From: Prado023 sp963798745
GTDB lineage: Bacteria; Actinomycetota; Actinomycetes; S36-B12; CAIYMF01
Length of the DNA: 64,000 bases
Assembly (NCBI GenBank): GCA_963798745.1
Contig: CAWCUF010000005.1
Span: 124,001 to 188,000, forward strand
Direction of reading: 5' to 3'
The notes beneath the pieces were generated by a model that searched no databases, was not told where the DNA came from, and saw only the letters and a list, made by a program, of their open reading frames with translations. Shown piece by piece: positions 42,065 through 49,681 of this stretch. The number at the start of each line of letters is the position of its first letter. The first letter of the stretch is position 1. A program made the position numbers and the translations under genes.

Positions 42065-43033
42065 ATGCCCGCTGTGACCGCCGACACCGTCACCCTCCCC
42101 CGCATCGACCCGCCGACGCCCACCTCCCGGACGCGGACGATCAGGTCGGTGACGACCGCACCGCGCGGCTTCGAGGGCGAGGGCTTTCCCGTGCGCCGGG
42201 CCTTCGCCGGCGTCGCGAGCGCCGACCTCGACCCGTTCGTCCACATGGACCAGATGGGCGAGGTCGAGTACGGGGTCGGTGAGCCCAAGGGCACGCCGTG
42301 GCATCCGCACCGCGGCTTCGAGACGTTCACCTATCTGGTGGACGGCGCGTTCATCCACCAGGACTCGCACGGCGGGGGTGGGGTCATCGAGAACGGCGGC
42401 ACCCAGTACATGACCGCCGGCAGTGGCATCCTGCACATCGAGACGCCGCCGGAGTCGTTGGTCCAGTCCGGCGGGCTGTTCCACGGCATCCAGCTCTGGA
42501 TCAACCTGCCAGCAGCCAAGAAGTGGCTCGCACCGGCCTACCAGCCGCTGGCCGGGACCGACGTCGCCCTGGCGGCCTCCGCGGATGGCGGTGCCCTGGT
42601 CCGCGTCCTGGCCGGCACAGTGGCCGGACACACCGGGCCGGGGCGCAGCCAGTCCCCGATCGGCATCGTCCACGCGACCCTGGCCCCAGGTGCCCAGCTC
42701 GAGCTGCCATGGCGCGCGGACTTCAACGCCCTGGTCTACGCCCTGTCCGGGTCCGGGCGGGTGGGCGGCGAGGGTCGGCCTCTGGCCGGTGGGCAGTTGG
42801 CGCTCCTGGGCTCCGGCGAGCACATCACCATCGAGGCGGCCGCCAGCCAGTCGATCGCCTCGCCCACGCTCGAGGTTCTGGTCCTGGGCGGCGTCCCCCT
42901 GCGCGAGCCGGTCTTCCACTACGGACCATTCGTGATGAACACCCGCGCCGAGGTCATCCAGGCGGTCGAGGACTACCAGTCCGGTCGGCTCGGAGTCATC
43001 CCCGAGGGCGCGATCATGCCGCACCACGGCTGA
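42065..43033 (+). CDS. Pirin family protein
   Basis: 322 aa from ATG 42065 with CAGGAGC 5 nt upstream. The N-terminal cupin has the metal-binding pattern HPHRGFETFTYLVDG (two His and a Glu-region) and SHGGGGVIENGGTQYMTAG SGILHIE, and the second pirin-type cupin ends near DFNALVYALSGSG and PLREPVFHYGPFVMNT. Pirins are nuclear/cytoplasmic proteins with quercetinase-like activity in bacteria. Function in this organism unknown. Confidence 0.93.
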   Translation: MPAVTADTVTLPRIDPPTPTSRTRTIRSVTTAPRGFEGEGFPVRRAFAGVASADLDPFVHMDQMGEVEYGVGEPKGTPWHPHRGFETFTYLVDGAFIHQDSHGGGGVIENGGTQYMTAGSGILHIETPPESLVQSGGLFHGIQLWINLPAAKKWLAPAYQPLAGTDVALAASADGGALVRVLAGTVAGHTGPGRSQSPIGIVHATLAPGAQLELPWRADFNALVYALSGSGRVGGEGRPLAGGQLALLGSGEHITIEAAASQSIASPTLEVLVLGGVPLREPVFHYGPFVMNTRAEVIQAVEDYQSGRLGVIPEGAIMPHHG

Positions 43034-43180
43034 GCGCGGCACCGCAGGCATGCGCCGGTACGGGTCCCCAGCAAATCGGTGCAGCGCACGTCCGTGTCGG
43101 GGCGCGCATACTGAGAACGGGTGAGTCCAGCACGCCCGCCGAACGGCATCCACGAGCCGCGCCCGCATCGGAGGCACAGC

Positions 43181-43852
43181 ATGCACATCGCAGTATTGGG
43201 TACCGGAACTGTCGGCCGCACGCTCGCCGAGGGGTTCGTGCGGACCGGCCACGACATCTCACTGGGCACCCGCGACGTGCACGAGACCAGGACGCGCCCG
43301 CTCGAAGGCGTCCAGGCCTCCATCGCGGAGTGGTTGGCCGAGCACCCCTCCATCGCACTGGTCAGCTTCGCCGAGGCGGCCGACGCGGCCGACGTCGTGG
43401 TCAACGCGGTCAGCGGCGCGGCCACCCTCGATGCCCTGGCCGATGCCGGGTCGGACAACCTGGCGGGCAAGGTGCTGATCGATGTGGCCAACCCGCTGGA
43501 CTTCGCGGGCGGGTTCCCGCCGACCCTGACCGTGAAGGACACCGACTCGCTCGGCGAACAGGTCCAGCGCATGTTCCCCGAGGCCCGGGTGGTGAAGACC
43601 CTGAACACCCTCACTGCCGCCCTGATGACCCGTCCGGATCTGCTGCCCGAGCCCACCACGGTGTTCCTCTCCGGTGACGACGCCGCCGCCAAGGCACTAG
43701 TGACAGGGCTGCTCACCGAGTTCGGCTGGCGCGACATCCTCGACCTGGGCGACATCAGCACAGCCCGCGGTCCGGAGATGTGGTTGCCGCTGTGGCTGCG
43801 ATCCATGGGAACCCTGGGCTCGGCGATGTTCAACCTGCGCCTCGTGCGCTGA
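43181..43852 (+). CDS. NADP/F420-dependent oxidoreductase-like protein
   Basis: 223 aa from ATG 43181 with GGAGGCACAGC upstream. MHIAVLGTGTVGRTLAEGFV is an NADP-binding motif; SLGTRDVHETR is the phosphate-binding strand-end of F420:NADPH oxidoreductase-like proteins, and KVLIDVANPLDFAGGFPPTL, ARVVKTLNTLTAALM and GDISTARGPEMWLPLW follow the same family. The family reduces F420 with NADPH or uses F420 on other substrates; cofactor not provable from sequence. It precedes trmB (convergent). Confidence 0.8.
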   Translation: MHIAVLGTGTVGRTLAEGFVRTGHDISLGTRDVHETRTRPLEGVQASIAEWLAEHPSIALVSFAEAADAADVVVNAVSGAATLDALADAGSDNLAGKVLIDVANPLDFAGGFPPTLTVKDTDSLGEQVQRMFPEARVVKTLNTLTAALMTRPDLLPEPTTVFLSGDDAAAKALVTGLLTEFGWRDILDLGDISTARGPEMWLPLWLRSMGTLGSAMFNLRLVR

Positions 43853-43886
43853 CCACGCTCCGGCAGGACCCGGCCTCCTGGCGCGT

Positions 43887-44567
43887 TCACACCCTGGTGG
43901 CGATCAGGTCCCGGCTGGCGCGCCCGGCGGCCGCACCCCGCTGCTCGTACTTGGTCCGCGGCCGCCATGGGGGGCGCTGGACCAACCCGGGCCCGACATC
44001 GAGGCGCGGCTCGGCTGCGCAGACAGCCAGCATCTGCTCGGCATACGCTGCGATGTCGGTGGCCACGTGCAGCGTCCCGCCGGGAGCCAGCAGGTCGGCC
44101 GCCCGCGCCACGAGGGCCGGCTGCACCAGGCGGCGCTTGTGATGGCGCACCTTGGGCCACGGATCGGGGAAGAACGCGCGGATCCCGGCCAGACTCCGGG
44201 GGGCAAGCCGGTCCATGAGCTCGACGGCATCGCCGATGCAGACTCGGACATTGCCCAGGCCGGCGTGCTCGGCGCCGGCCAGCAGGGCGCCGATCCCCGG
44301 CGTGTGCACATCCACCGCGAAGATCCCGGTGTCCGGATCGGCGGCCGCCATCGCCAACGTCGCCTCCCCCATGCCCGAGCCGATCTCCAGGACGACGGGG
44401 CCGGTGCTGGCGAACACGTCGGCCAGGTGCGCGGGCGCGCTGGCCACCTCGACGCTCCAGCCCGGCATCAGCCGGATCAAGGCGGACGCCGCCGACGGGG
44501 TCGTGCGGCTGCGGCGGGGGTGGAAGGTACGGATCCGCCGGTCGACGTGATCAGTCCGATCAGCCAC
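43887..44567 (-). CDS. trmB: tRNA (guanine-N7-)-methyltransferase
   Basis: 226 aa. Motif I is VVLEIGSGMGEATLAMA, then FAVDVHTPGIGALL (motif II), VCIGDAVELMDRL and the TrmB hallmark FFPDPWPKVRHHKRRL followed by LAPGGTLHVATDIAAYAEQ. The last conserved segment RPRTKYEQRG is also present. TrmB methylates G46 of tRNAs with SAM. Next upstream is tRNA-Asn. Confidence 0.95.
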   Translation of the reverse strand: MADRTDHVDRRIRTFHPRRSRTTPSAASALIRLMPGWSVEVASAPAHLADVFASTGPVVLEIGSGMGEATLAMAAADPDTGIFAVDVHTPGIGALLAGAEHAGLGNVRVCIGDAVELMDRLAPRSLAGIRAFFPDPWPKVRHHKRRLVQPALVARAADLLAPGGTLHVATDIAAYAEQMLAVCAAEPRLDVGPGLVQRPPWRPRTKYEQRGAAAGRASRDLIATRV

Positions 44568-44662
44568 GGCTCACCCAGCCCTCCCGGAACGCCTACCCAT
44601 CCTCGCCCACGACAGAGACCCCACCCCGGCGGCCGGGAGGGGCCTCTGACCTGCTGGCTCGG

Positions 44663-44735
44663 CTCCCCCATCTGGACTCGAACCAGAAACCTATCGGTTA
44701 ACAGCCGAACGCTCTGCCAATTGAGCTATGGGGGA
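44663..44735 (-). tRNA. tRNA-Asn (anticodon GUU)
   Basis: 73 nt. TCCCCCA pairs with TGGGGGA, D arm AGCTCAATTGGCAGAGC, anticodon loop CTGTTAA (GUU), T arm CTGGTTCGAGTCCAG, discriminator G; CCA not encoded. Confidence 0.95.
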
Positions 44736-44788
44736 TCAAGCCCGAGCAGGATACCAACGCAAGGTGCCGCCACCCAAACCGCGGCGAC

Positions 44789-45292
44789 TCACACGCCGAG
44801 TTGACCACGCAGTTGCCCGAGCGCGGCGTCGGCGGCCGCACGCCAGCCCGGATCAGACCGATCGAGGCCGGCATCGAACACCACGGCCCAGCGCACGTCC
44901 CCGGATTGCGGGGACCGGCGCGCGTTGAGCAGGGCGGCGCCCGCGCGACCGTCCGGATGGGCCAGGGGCACCCGCTGCGAGGCCACGACGGTCCACTCGA
45001 TGCGCTCGCGGACGACGCCGGGCACCTGGCCGGGCTGGTCGAACCGGAGCCGGGTATGCGTGCTCGGCGCGCCCGGCGCGGCCTGGGTCACCACGTCGAG
45101 GAACTCATCGCTCCATGCGGCCCGGATGACCAGGTCCCATGGCACGCGCCCATGCCCGGGCAGGTGCAGGGCGAGGTCGGTGCAGGCCACGACCGTGCCG
45201 TCGGTCAACTCGCCCCACGCCAGCAACCGCTCCTGCCCCGACGGGCCGAGCAGCTCTGCCACCCGCGGATCGAGTTGCCGTCGCCAGCGCAT
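44789..45292 (-). CDS. Conserved hypothetical protein downstream of dnaG
   Basis: 167 aa; ATG 45292 overlaps the dnaG stop by 1 nt (TGATG), so its translation depends on dnaG. Strand-rich N-terminal half: LAWGELTDGTVVACTDLALHL, PWDLVIRAAWSDEFLDVV; then WTVVASQRVPLAHPDGRAG and RWAVVFDAGLDRSDPGW. The pattern resembles PH-like domains seen in actinobacterial proteins of unknown function. I do not recognise a named family. Confidence 0.7.
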   Translation of the reverse strand: MRWRRQLDPRVAELLGPSGQERLLAWGELTDGTVVACTDLALHLPGHGRVPWDLVIRAAWSDEFLDVVTQAAPGAPSTHTRLRFDQPGQVPGVVRERIEWTVVASQRVPLAHPDGRAGAALLNARRSPQSGDVRWAVVFDAGLDRSDPGWRAAADAALGQLRGQLGV

Positions 45293-47343
45293 CAGCCCTC
45301 CTCCTGGCCCACCTGGGCCAGCTCACGGCGGTAGGTCTCCAGCGCCAGCAGGTCGGACAGGATCGCCGCAGCCTGCTCGGACTGGGACGGGCCATCGAGC
45401 TGGCGCAGGGTGCGCTTGAGGTCCGCGGACCGCCGACCCGCCTCGTTGGAGAGCAACCGGGCCACGATGGAGGTGGCATAGCGGGCCGTCGGCTCCCCCG
45501 CGGTGACCAGCGGCTCGACGGCCAGCTCCCGGACCATCCCCCGCACGCCGTCGTCGGGGCAGGCCGCCAGCACCGCATCCATCCACGCCTGGCCGCCGCC
45601 CTCACCCCCGGAGCGTCCGACCGGCCCGCCCGCGTCGAGCACGGCCTGGGCCACCTGGGCGTAACGAGGGTGGGCGAACGTGTCCTGCAGCACCGAGTCG
45701 AACCAGTCGCCGACGAGTTCGGGCACCTGCAGCACGCACTTGAGCGTCTCGCGCTCGACGAACAGGCCAGGCTCGCGGGGGTCGGGACGGGGCACCGTCA
45801 CAGGTATGCGCACGGAGTCGGGCGGAGCGTCCACCCCGGGCTGGCCACCCGGACCCGCCTCGGGTGCCCGCTGCCGGGCCGCGCTGCTGCCCGGCCCGTC
45901 GCGCCCCCGATCGACGAACCCGGGTCCGCCACGCCCACCAGCATCACCGCCGCCAGTGGGACCGCCACGCCCACTGGCACTGCCACGCCGGCCCGAGTCG
46001 CCGCGCCCCCCGGCGGTGCCCGCCCGGGCCGCCGCGCTCACCAGGGAACGGACCTCGCCTTCGGGCAGTCCCACCCACCCCGACAGGAGCCGCGAGTACT
46101 CCGGGCGCAGGGACGCATCCCTGATCCGCGCCACGAGCGGGGCAGCCCGGCGCACCGCAGCCACCCGACCCTCCGCCGTGGACAGGTCGAACCCCGCAAC
46201 CGCCGAGCGGATGGCGAACGCGAACAGTGGCGTGCGGGAGGCCACCAACTCGCGCAGGGCGGCGTCCCCACGGGCCAACCGCAGCTCGCAGGGATCCATG
46301 TCCTCGGGCGAGACCGCGATGAAGGTCTGGGCCACGAACCGCTGGTCACCCTCGAATGCCCGCAGGGCGGCCTTCTGGCCGGCGGCATCGCCGTCGAAGG
46401 TGAACACCACCTCGCCGCCGAACGTGTCGTCATCGACCAGGTAGCGGCGCAGCAGTTGCGCGTGGTCGGGGCCGAAGGCGGTCCCGCAGGTGGCCACCGC
46501 GGTCGTCACGCCGGCCAGGTGCGCGGCCATCACATCGGTGTAGCCCTCCACCACGACCACCTGCTTGAGCTTGCCGATGTCGCGGCGCGCGAGGTCGATG
46601 CCGTAGAGCACGTGGGACTTCTTGTACAGCGCGGTCTCCGGGGTGTTGAGGTACTTGGGCCCCTCGTCGTCGTCGAACAGCTTGCGGGCGCCGAACCCCA
46701 GCACGTCGCCGGCCGCATCGCGGATCGGCCACACCAACCGGCCGCGGAACCGGTCGTAGGTGCCCCGCTGGCCCTGTGAGACCAGGCCGGCGGCCAGGAT
46801 CTCGGCGTCCGAGTAGCCACCGGCGCGCAGGTGCCCGAGCAGGCCGTCCCAGGACCGCGGCGCGAAGCCCACTCCGAAGTGCGCTCGGGCGGCCTCGTCG
46901 AAGCCGCGCTCGGTCAGGAACTGACGCCCCGCCGACGCCTCCGGCGATCCGAGGGCGCGCACGAAGTACGCCGCCGCGGCCTTGTTCGCCGCGACCAGCC
47001 GCTGCCGGTTCGGGCCGGTGCGCTGCGGCGCGCCACCCTCCTCGTAGCGCAGCGTCACGCCCGCCCGGTCGGCGAGCTTCTCGATCGCCTCGGTGAAGGT
47101 CAGGTGGTCGTGCTTCATGAGGAAGTCCACGACATCCCCACCCTCGCCGCAGCCGAAGCAGTAGTAGAGGCCGCGCCCCGGAGTCACGTGGAAGCTCGGC
47201 GAACGCTCGTCGTGGAACGGGCACAGGCCCTTCAACGAACCGGCCCCCGCCGAGCGCAGCGTGACCACCTCGCCGATCACGGCGTCGACCCGGACCCGCT
47301 CGCGCACGAGGGCCACGTCCTCGGTGCGCACCCGACCAGCCAT
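45292..47343 (-). CDS. dnaG: DNA primase
   Basis: 683 aa from ATG 47343. N-terminal zinc finger CPFHDERSPSFHVTPGRGLYYCFGC (C41, H44, C62, C65). The RNA polymerase core follows with the TOPRIM motif VVVEGYTDVMAAH (E), FTFDGDAAGQKAALRAF (DxD) and ALYKKSHVLYGIDLARR. A C-terminal helicase-binding domain starts at about 530 after a long, low-complexity Gly/Ser/Arg-rich linker (TAGGRGDSGRRGSASGRGGP...). Synthesises RNA primers for replication. As in mycobacteria, dgt is nearby. Confidence 0.96.
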   Translation of the reverse strand: MAGRVRTEDVALVRERVRVDAVIGEVVTLRSAGAGSLKGLCPFHDERSPSFHVTPGRGLYYCFGCGEGGDVVDFLMKHDHLTFTEAIEKLADRAGVTLRYEEGGAPQRTGPNRQRLVAANKAAAAYFVRALGSPEASAGRQFLTERGFDEAARAHFGVGFAPRSWDGLLGHLRAGGYSDAEILAAGLVSQGQRGTYDRFRGRLVWPIRDAAGDVLGFGARKLFDDDEGPKYLNTPETALYKKSHVLYGIDLARRDIGKLKQVVVVEGYTDVMAAHLAGVTTAVATCGTAFGPDHAQLLRRYLVDDDTFGGEVVFTFDGDAAGQKAALRAFEGDQRFVAQTFIAVSPEDMDPCELRLARGDAALRELVASRTPLFAFAIRSAVAGFDLSTAEGRVAAVRRAAPLVARIRDASLRPEYSRLLSGWVGLPEGEVRSLVSAAARAGTAGGRGDSGRRGSASGRGGPTGGGDAGGRGGPGFVDRGRDGPGSSAARQRAPEAGPGGQPGVDAPPDSVRIPVTVPRPDPREPGLFVERETLKCVLQVPELVGDWFDSVLQDTFAHPRYAQVAQAVLDAGGPVGRSGGEGGGQAWMDAVLAACPDDGVRGMVRELAVEPLVTAGEPTARYATSIVARLLSNEAGRRSADLKRTLRQLDGPSQSEQAAAILSDLLALETYRRELAQVGQEEG

Positions 47344-47464
47344 GATGCGCATCCTAGGCAGCCGCTGCGACATCGGGGACCCTGCGCCCCGACGGTCTGG
47401 GATTTCCCCTAGCGCGAACATGTCGCGGCCCCTGCGCAGCGCCTCGGCGTGACAGACTCCCTTC

Positions 47465-48124
47465 ATGACGGCGCCGGCGGTTCTCCTCGAATGGAGCCCA
47501 AGCCGGCCGCAGCGGTCCCGCCGCGTGCGTGCACGGCGCCGGTTCGTCGCCGTCGTGGCAGTGGTGGCGATCGTCGCGATCAGCATCCCGGCCAGCGCCT
47601 TCGCCGACGTGATCCGGTGGGCACGTGTGGATGACCGCACCCCGACCGATGCGATCGTCGTGCTCGGTGCGGCCCAGTACCAGGGCGCACCCTCGCCGGT
47701 GCTGGCCAACCGGCTCGCGCACGCCCACGAACTCGTCGAGGCCGGCGTCAGCGACCAGGTGATCACGGTGGGCGGCTTCCAACCCGGCGACATCACCTCC
47801 GAGGCCCAGGCGGGCAAGGAGGAACTGGTGGCCGACGGGATGCGCCGCCGGGAGGTGATCGCCCTGCCCTACGGCGAGAACACCCGCAGCTCACTGGAGG
47901 CAGTGGCGGCCATCGCCAAGGCCGAGGGCATCACGTCGGTCACGTTGGTCACCGACCCGGCACACTCGGCCCGCACCCGCGCGTTGGCCGAGCAGCTCGG
48001 ACTCGAGGCCCACGTGTCGGCCACGCTCGACGGTCCGGGCAGCGCGCTGACCAGCGAGTACCTGCTCCGCGAGTCCGCGGGCCTGCTCACCGTCTGGCTG
48101 GACCAACCTGCACAGTCGTCCTGA
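47465..48124 (+). CDS. YdcF/DUF218-family membrane-anchored protein
   Basis: 219 aa. A basic N-terminus (SRPQRSRRVRARRR) and one membrane segment (about 26-46) anchor a DUF218 domain: DAIVVLGAAQYQGAPSPVLANRL, VITVGGFQPGDIT, YGENTRSSLEAVAAIA, VTLVTDPAHSARTRALAEQLG. DUF218 proteins include SanA and ElyC and are linked with cell envelope or vancomycin-type barrier functions, with an unidentified substrate. Divergent from dnaG; convergent with none. ATG 47465 is 7 nt after a CAGACT box. Confidence 0.85.
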   Translation: MTAPAVLLEWSPSRPQRSRRVRARRRFVAVVAVVAIVAISIPASAFADVIRWARVDDRTPTDAIVVLGAAQYQGAPSPVLANRLAHAHELVEAGVSDQVITVGGFQPGDITSEAQAGKEELVADGMRRREVIALPYGENTRSSLEAVAAIAKAEGITSVTLVTDPAHSARTRALAEQLGLEAHVSATLDGPGSALTSEYLLRESAGLLTVWLDQPAQSS

Positions 48125-48182
48125 CCCGCAGACCAGCCGCACCCAGGTAGCGCCCGCTGTGGCGAGCACCTCGGCGCCCTCC

Positions 48183-48188
48183 TACGGT
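48183..48188 (+). promoter_or_regulatory. -10 box (TACGGT) for leaderless dgt
   Basis: TACGGT, six nt, then GTG 48195. This is the same pattern as at 35510, 52527 and 17193. It decides the start codon of dgt against the upstream GTG at 48159. Confidence 0.4.
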
Positions 48189-48194
48189 GTGAGC

Positions 48195-49445
48195 GTGCCA
48201 GTGCCCGGATACACGCCCCGTGACGAGGCCCGCTGGGTGGCCGAACCGCCCAAGCGACCGAGCCGGACGGCGTTCGCCCGCGACCGGGCCCGGGTGCTGC
48301 ACTGCGCGGCGTGGCGGCGGCTCGCGGCCAAGACCCAGGTGATGATCGCCGGTCAGGGCGACTTCCCACGGACCCGGATGACGCACTCCCTGGAGGTCGC
48401 CCAGGTGGGTCGCGAGCTGGGCGCAGCGCTCGGCTGCGACGCCGACCTCGTGGAGACCGCCTGCCTGGCCCACGACCTGGGACATCCTCCGTTCGGGCAC
48501 AACGGCGAGGACGCGCTGGCTGACCTGAGCCGGGACATCGGCGGGTTCGAGGGCAACGCGCAGACGCTGCGGATCCTCACCCGGCTGGAGGCCAAGGGCT
48601 TCGGCGATCCCGACGGCTGCGGGCGCGAGCACTCCGTGGGCCTGAACCTGACCCGGGCCACCCTCGACGCCGCCACGAAGTACCCGTGGCCGCGTCCTGC
48701 CGGCGGCGGCAAGTTCGGCGCCTACGGCGAGGACCTGCCTGTGTTCGACTGGCTGCGCGCCGGGGCGCCGGCGGGCCGACCCTCGTTCGAGGCGCAGGTG
48801 ATGGACTGGGCCGACGACGTCGCGTACAGCGTGCACGACGTCGAGGACGGGATCCATGCGGGCCTGATCGACCTGAGCGCGCTGACCGATCCCGAGACCT
48901 CGGCGCGGATCTGCGAGGTGGTCGCCACGACCTACCTGCCCGGGGTTCGGCCCGAGCAGCTCTCGGCGGCGCTGCAGCGGCTCATCGACACACCGGCGTG
49001 GCCGGACGCCCGAACTCCCTACACGGCCAGCCAGCGCGACCTCGCGGCGCTCAAGGACCTCACAAGCCAGTTGATCGGCCGGTTCAGCTCTGCCGCGGAG
49101 GCTGCGACCCGGGCCGCATTCCCGCAGGCACAGCTGACCCGGTACGCGGGGTCCGTGGTCGTGCCTGCGGAGACCCGCCACGAGGTCGCCGTCCTCAAGG
49201 GGATCGCGAACCTGTTCGTGATGCAGCGCAGCGGATCGGCCCGTTCCTACGACCGGCAGCGCGCATTGATCGCCGAACTGGTGGCCGCGCTGGTGCTCGG
49301 TGCCCCGGCCAGCCTCGAGCCGCACTTCCGGCCCACCTGGGTCGAGGCGCCTGACGACGCCGCCCGCCTACGGGTGGTCATCGACCAGGTGGCCAGCCTC
49401 ACCGACACCTCCGTGGTGAGCTGGCACCAGCGCCTCTGCCGCTGA
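48195..49445 (+). CDS. dgt: dGTP triphosphohydrolase
   Basis: 416 aa from GTG 48195. HD-superfamily active site: RTRMTHSLEVAQVGR (H), CLAHDLGHPPFGHNGE (HD ... H), and MDWADDVAYSVHDVEDGIHAG (D). RDRARVLHCAAWRRLAAKTQV is the N-terminal signature of Dgt. The enzyme hydrolyses dGTP to deoxyguanosine and triphosphate. In mycobacteria dgt is next to dnaG, as here (one gene between). Convergent with ppdK. Confidence 0.93.
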   Translation: MPVPGYTPRDEARWVAEPPKRPSRTAFARDRARVLHCAAWRRLAAKTQVMIAGQGDFPRTRMTHSLEVAQVGRELGAALGCDADLVETACLAHDLGHPPFGHNGEDALADLSRDIGGFEGNAQTLRILTRLEAKGFGDPDGCGREHSVGLNLTRATLDAATKYPWPRPAGGGKFGAYGEDLPVFDWLRAGAPAGRPSFEAQVMDWADDVAYSVHDVEDGIHAGLIDLSALTDPETSARICEVVATTYLPGVRPEQLSAALQRLIDTPAWPDARTPYTASQRDLAALKDLTSQLIGRFSSAAEAATRAAFPQAQLTRYAGSVVVPAETRHEVAVLKGIANLFVMQRSGSARSYDRQRALIAELVAALVLGAPASLEPHFRPTWVEAPDDAARLRVVIDQVASLTDTSVVSWHQRLCR

Positions 49446-49507
49446 CCGCCGGCGGCCTTCGCGCCCGCTCCCCGACCGCCCCCGCCCCCGGCTCGTGGCC
49501 GATTCCT

Positions 49508-49592
49508 CCACTTCAGCGTCATGCCAACCCCAGTCCTCCACACCTCGGTCGGCGAAACGTCGCCGCAGTGGAGAAACTGAGCGGGGCGGGCG
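49508..49592. repeat. Palindromic element resembling the 72-nt repeats
   Basis: CTCCACTT ... CTCCAC-ACCTCGGT-CGGCGA-AACG-TCGCCG-CA-GTGGAG. Outer arms and inner stem are arranged as in the 26582/38112 elements but the sequence is not the same, so membership is doubtful. It lies between convergent dgt and ppdK. Confidence 0.35.
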
Positions 49593-49625
49593 GGGGGCGG
49601 GAGGGAGGCGCGGCGGGGGCGGACA

Positions 49626-49672
49626 GCGCTGAGGGCGCCGATCCCCAGTGCGGGAACCGGCGCCCTCAGCGC
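49626..49672. terminator. 15-bp hairpin after ppdK
   Basis: GCGCTGAGGGCGCCG (49626-49640) pairs perfectly with CGGCGCCCTCAGCGC (49658-49672) around 17 nt. It lies 9 bp past the ppdK stop on the minus strand and 180 bp past dgt on the plus strand; bidirectional termination is likely. There is no U-run. Confidence 0.7.
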
Positions 49673-49681
49673 ATTTGCAGG

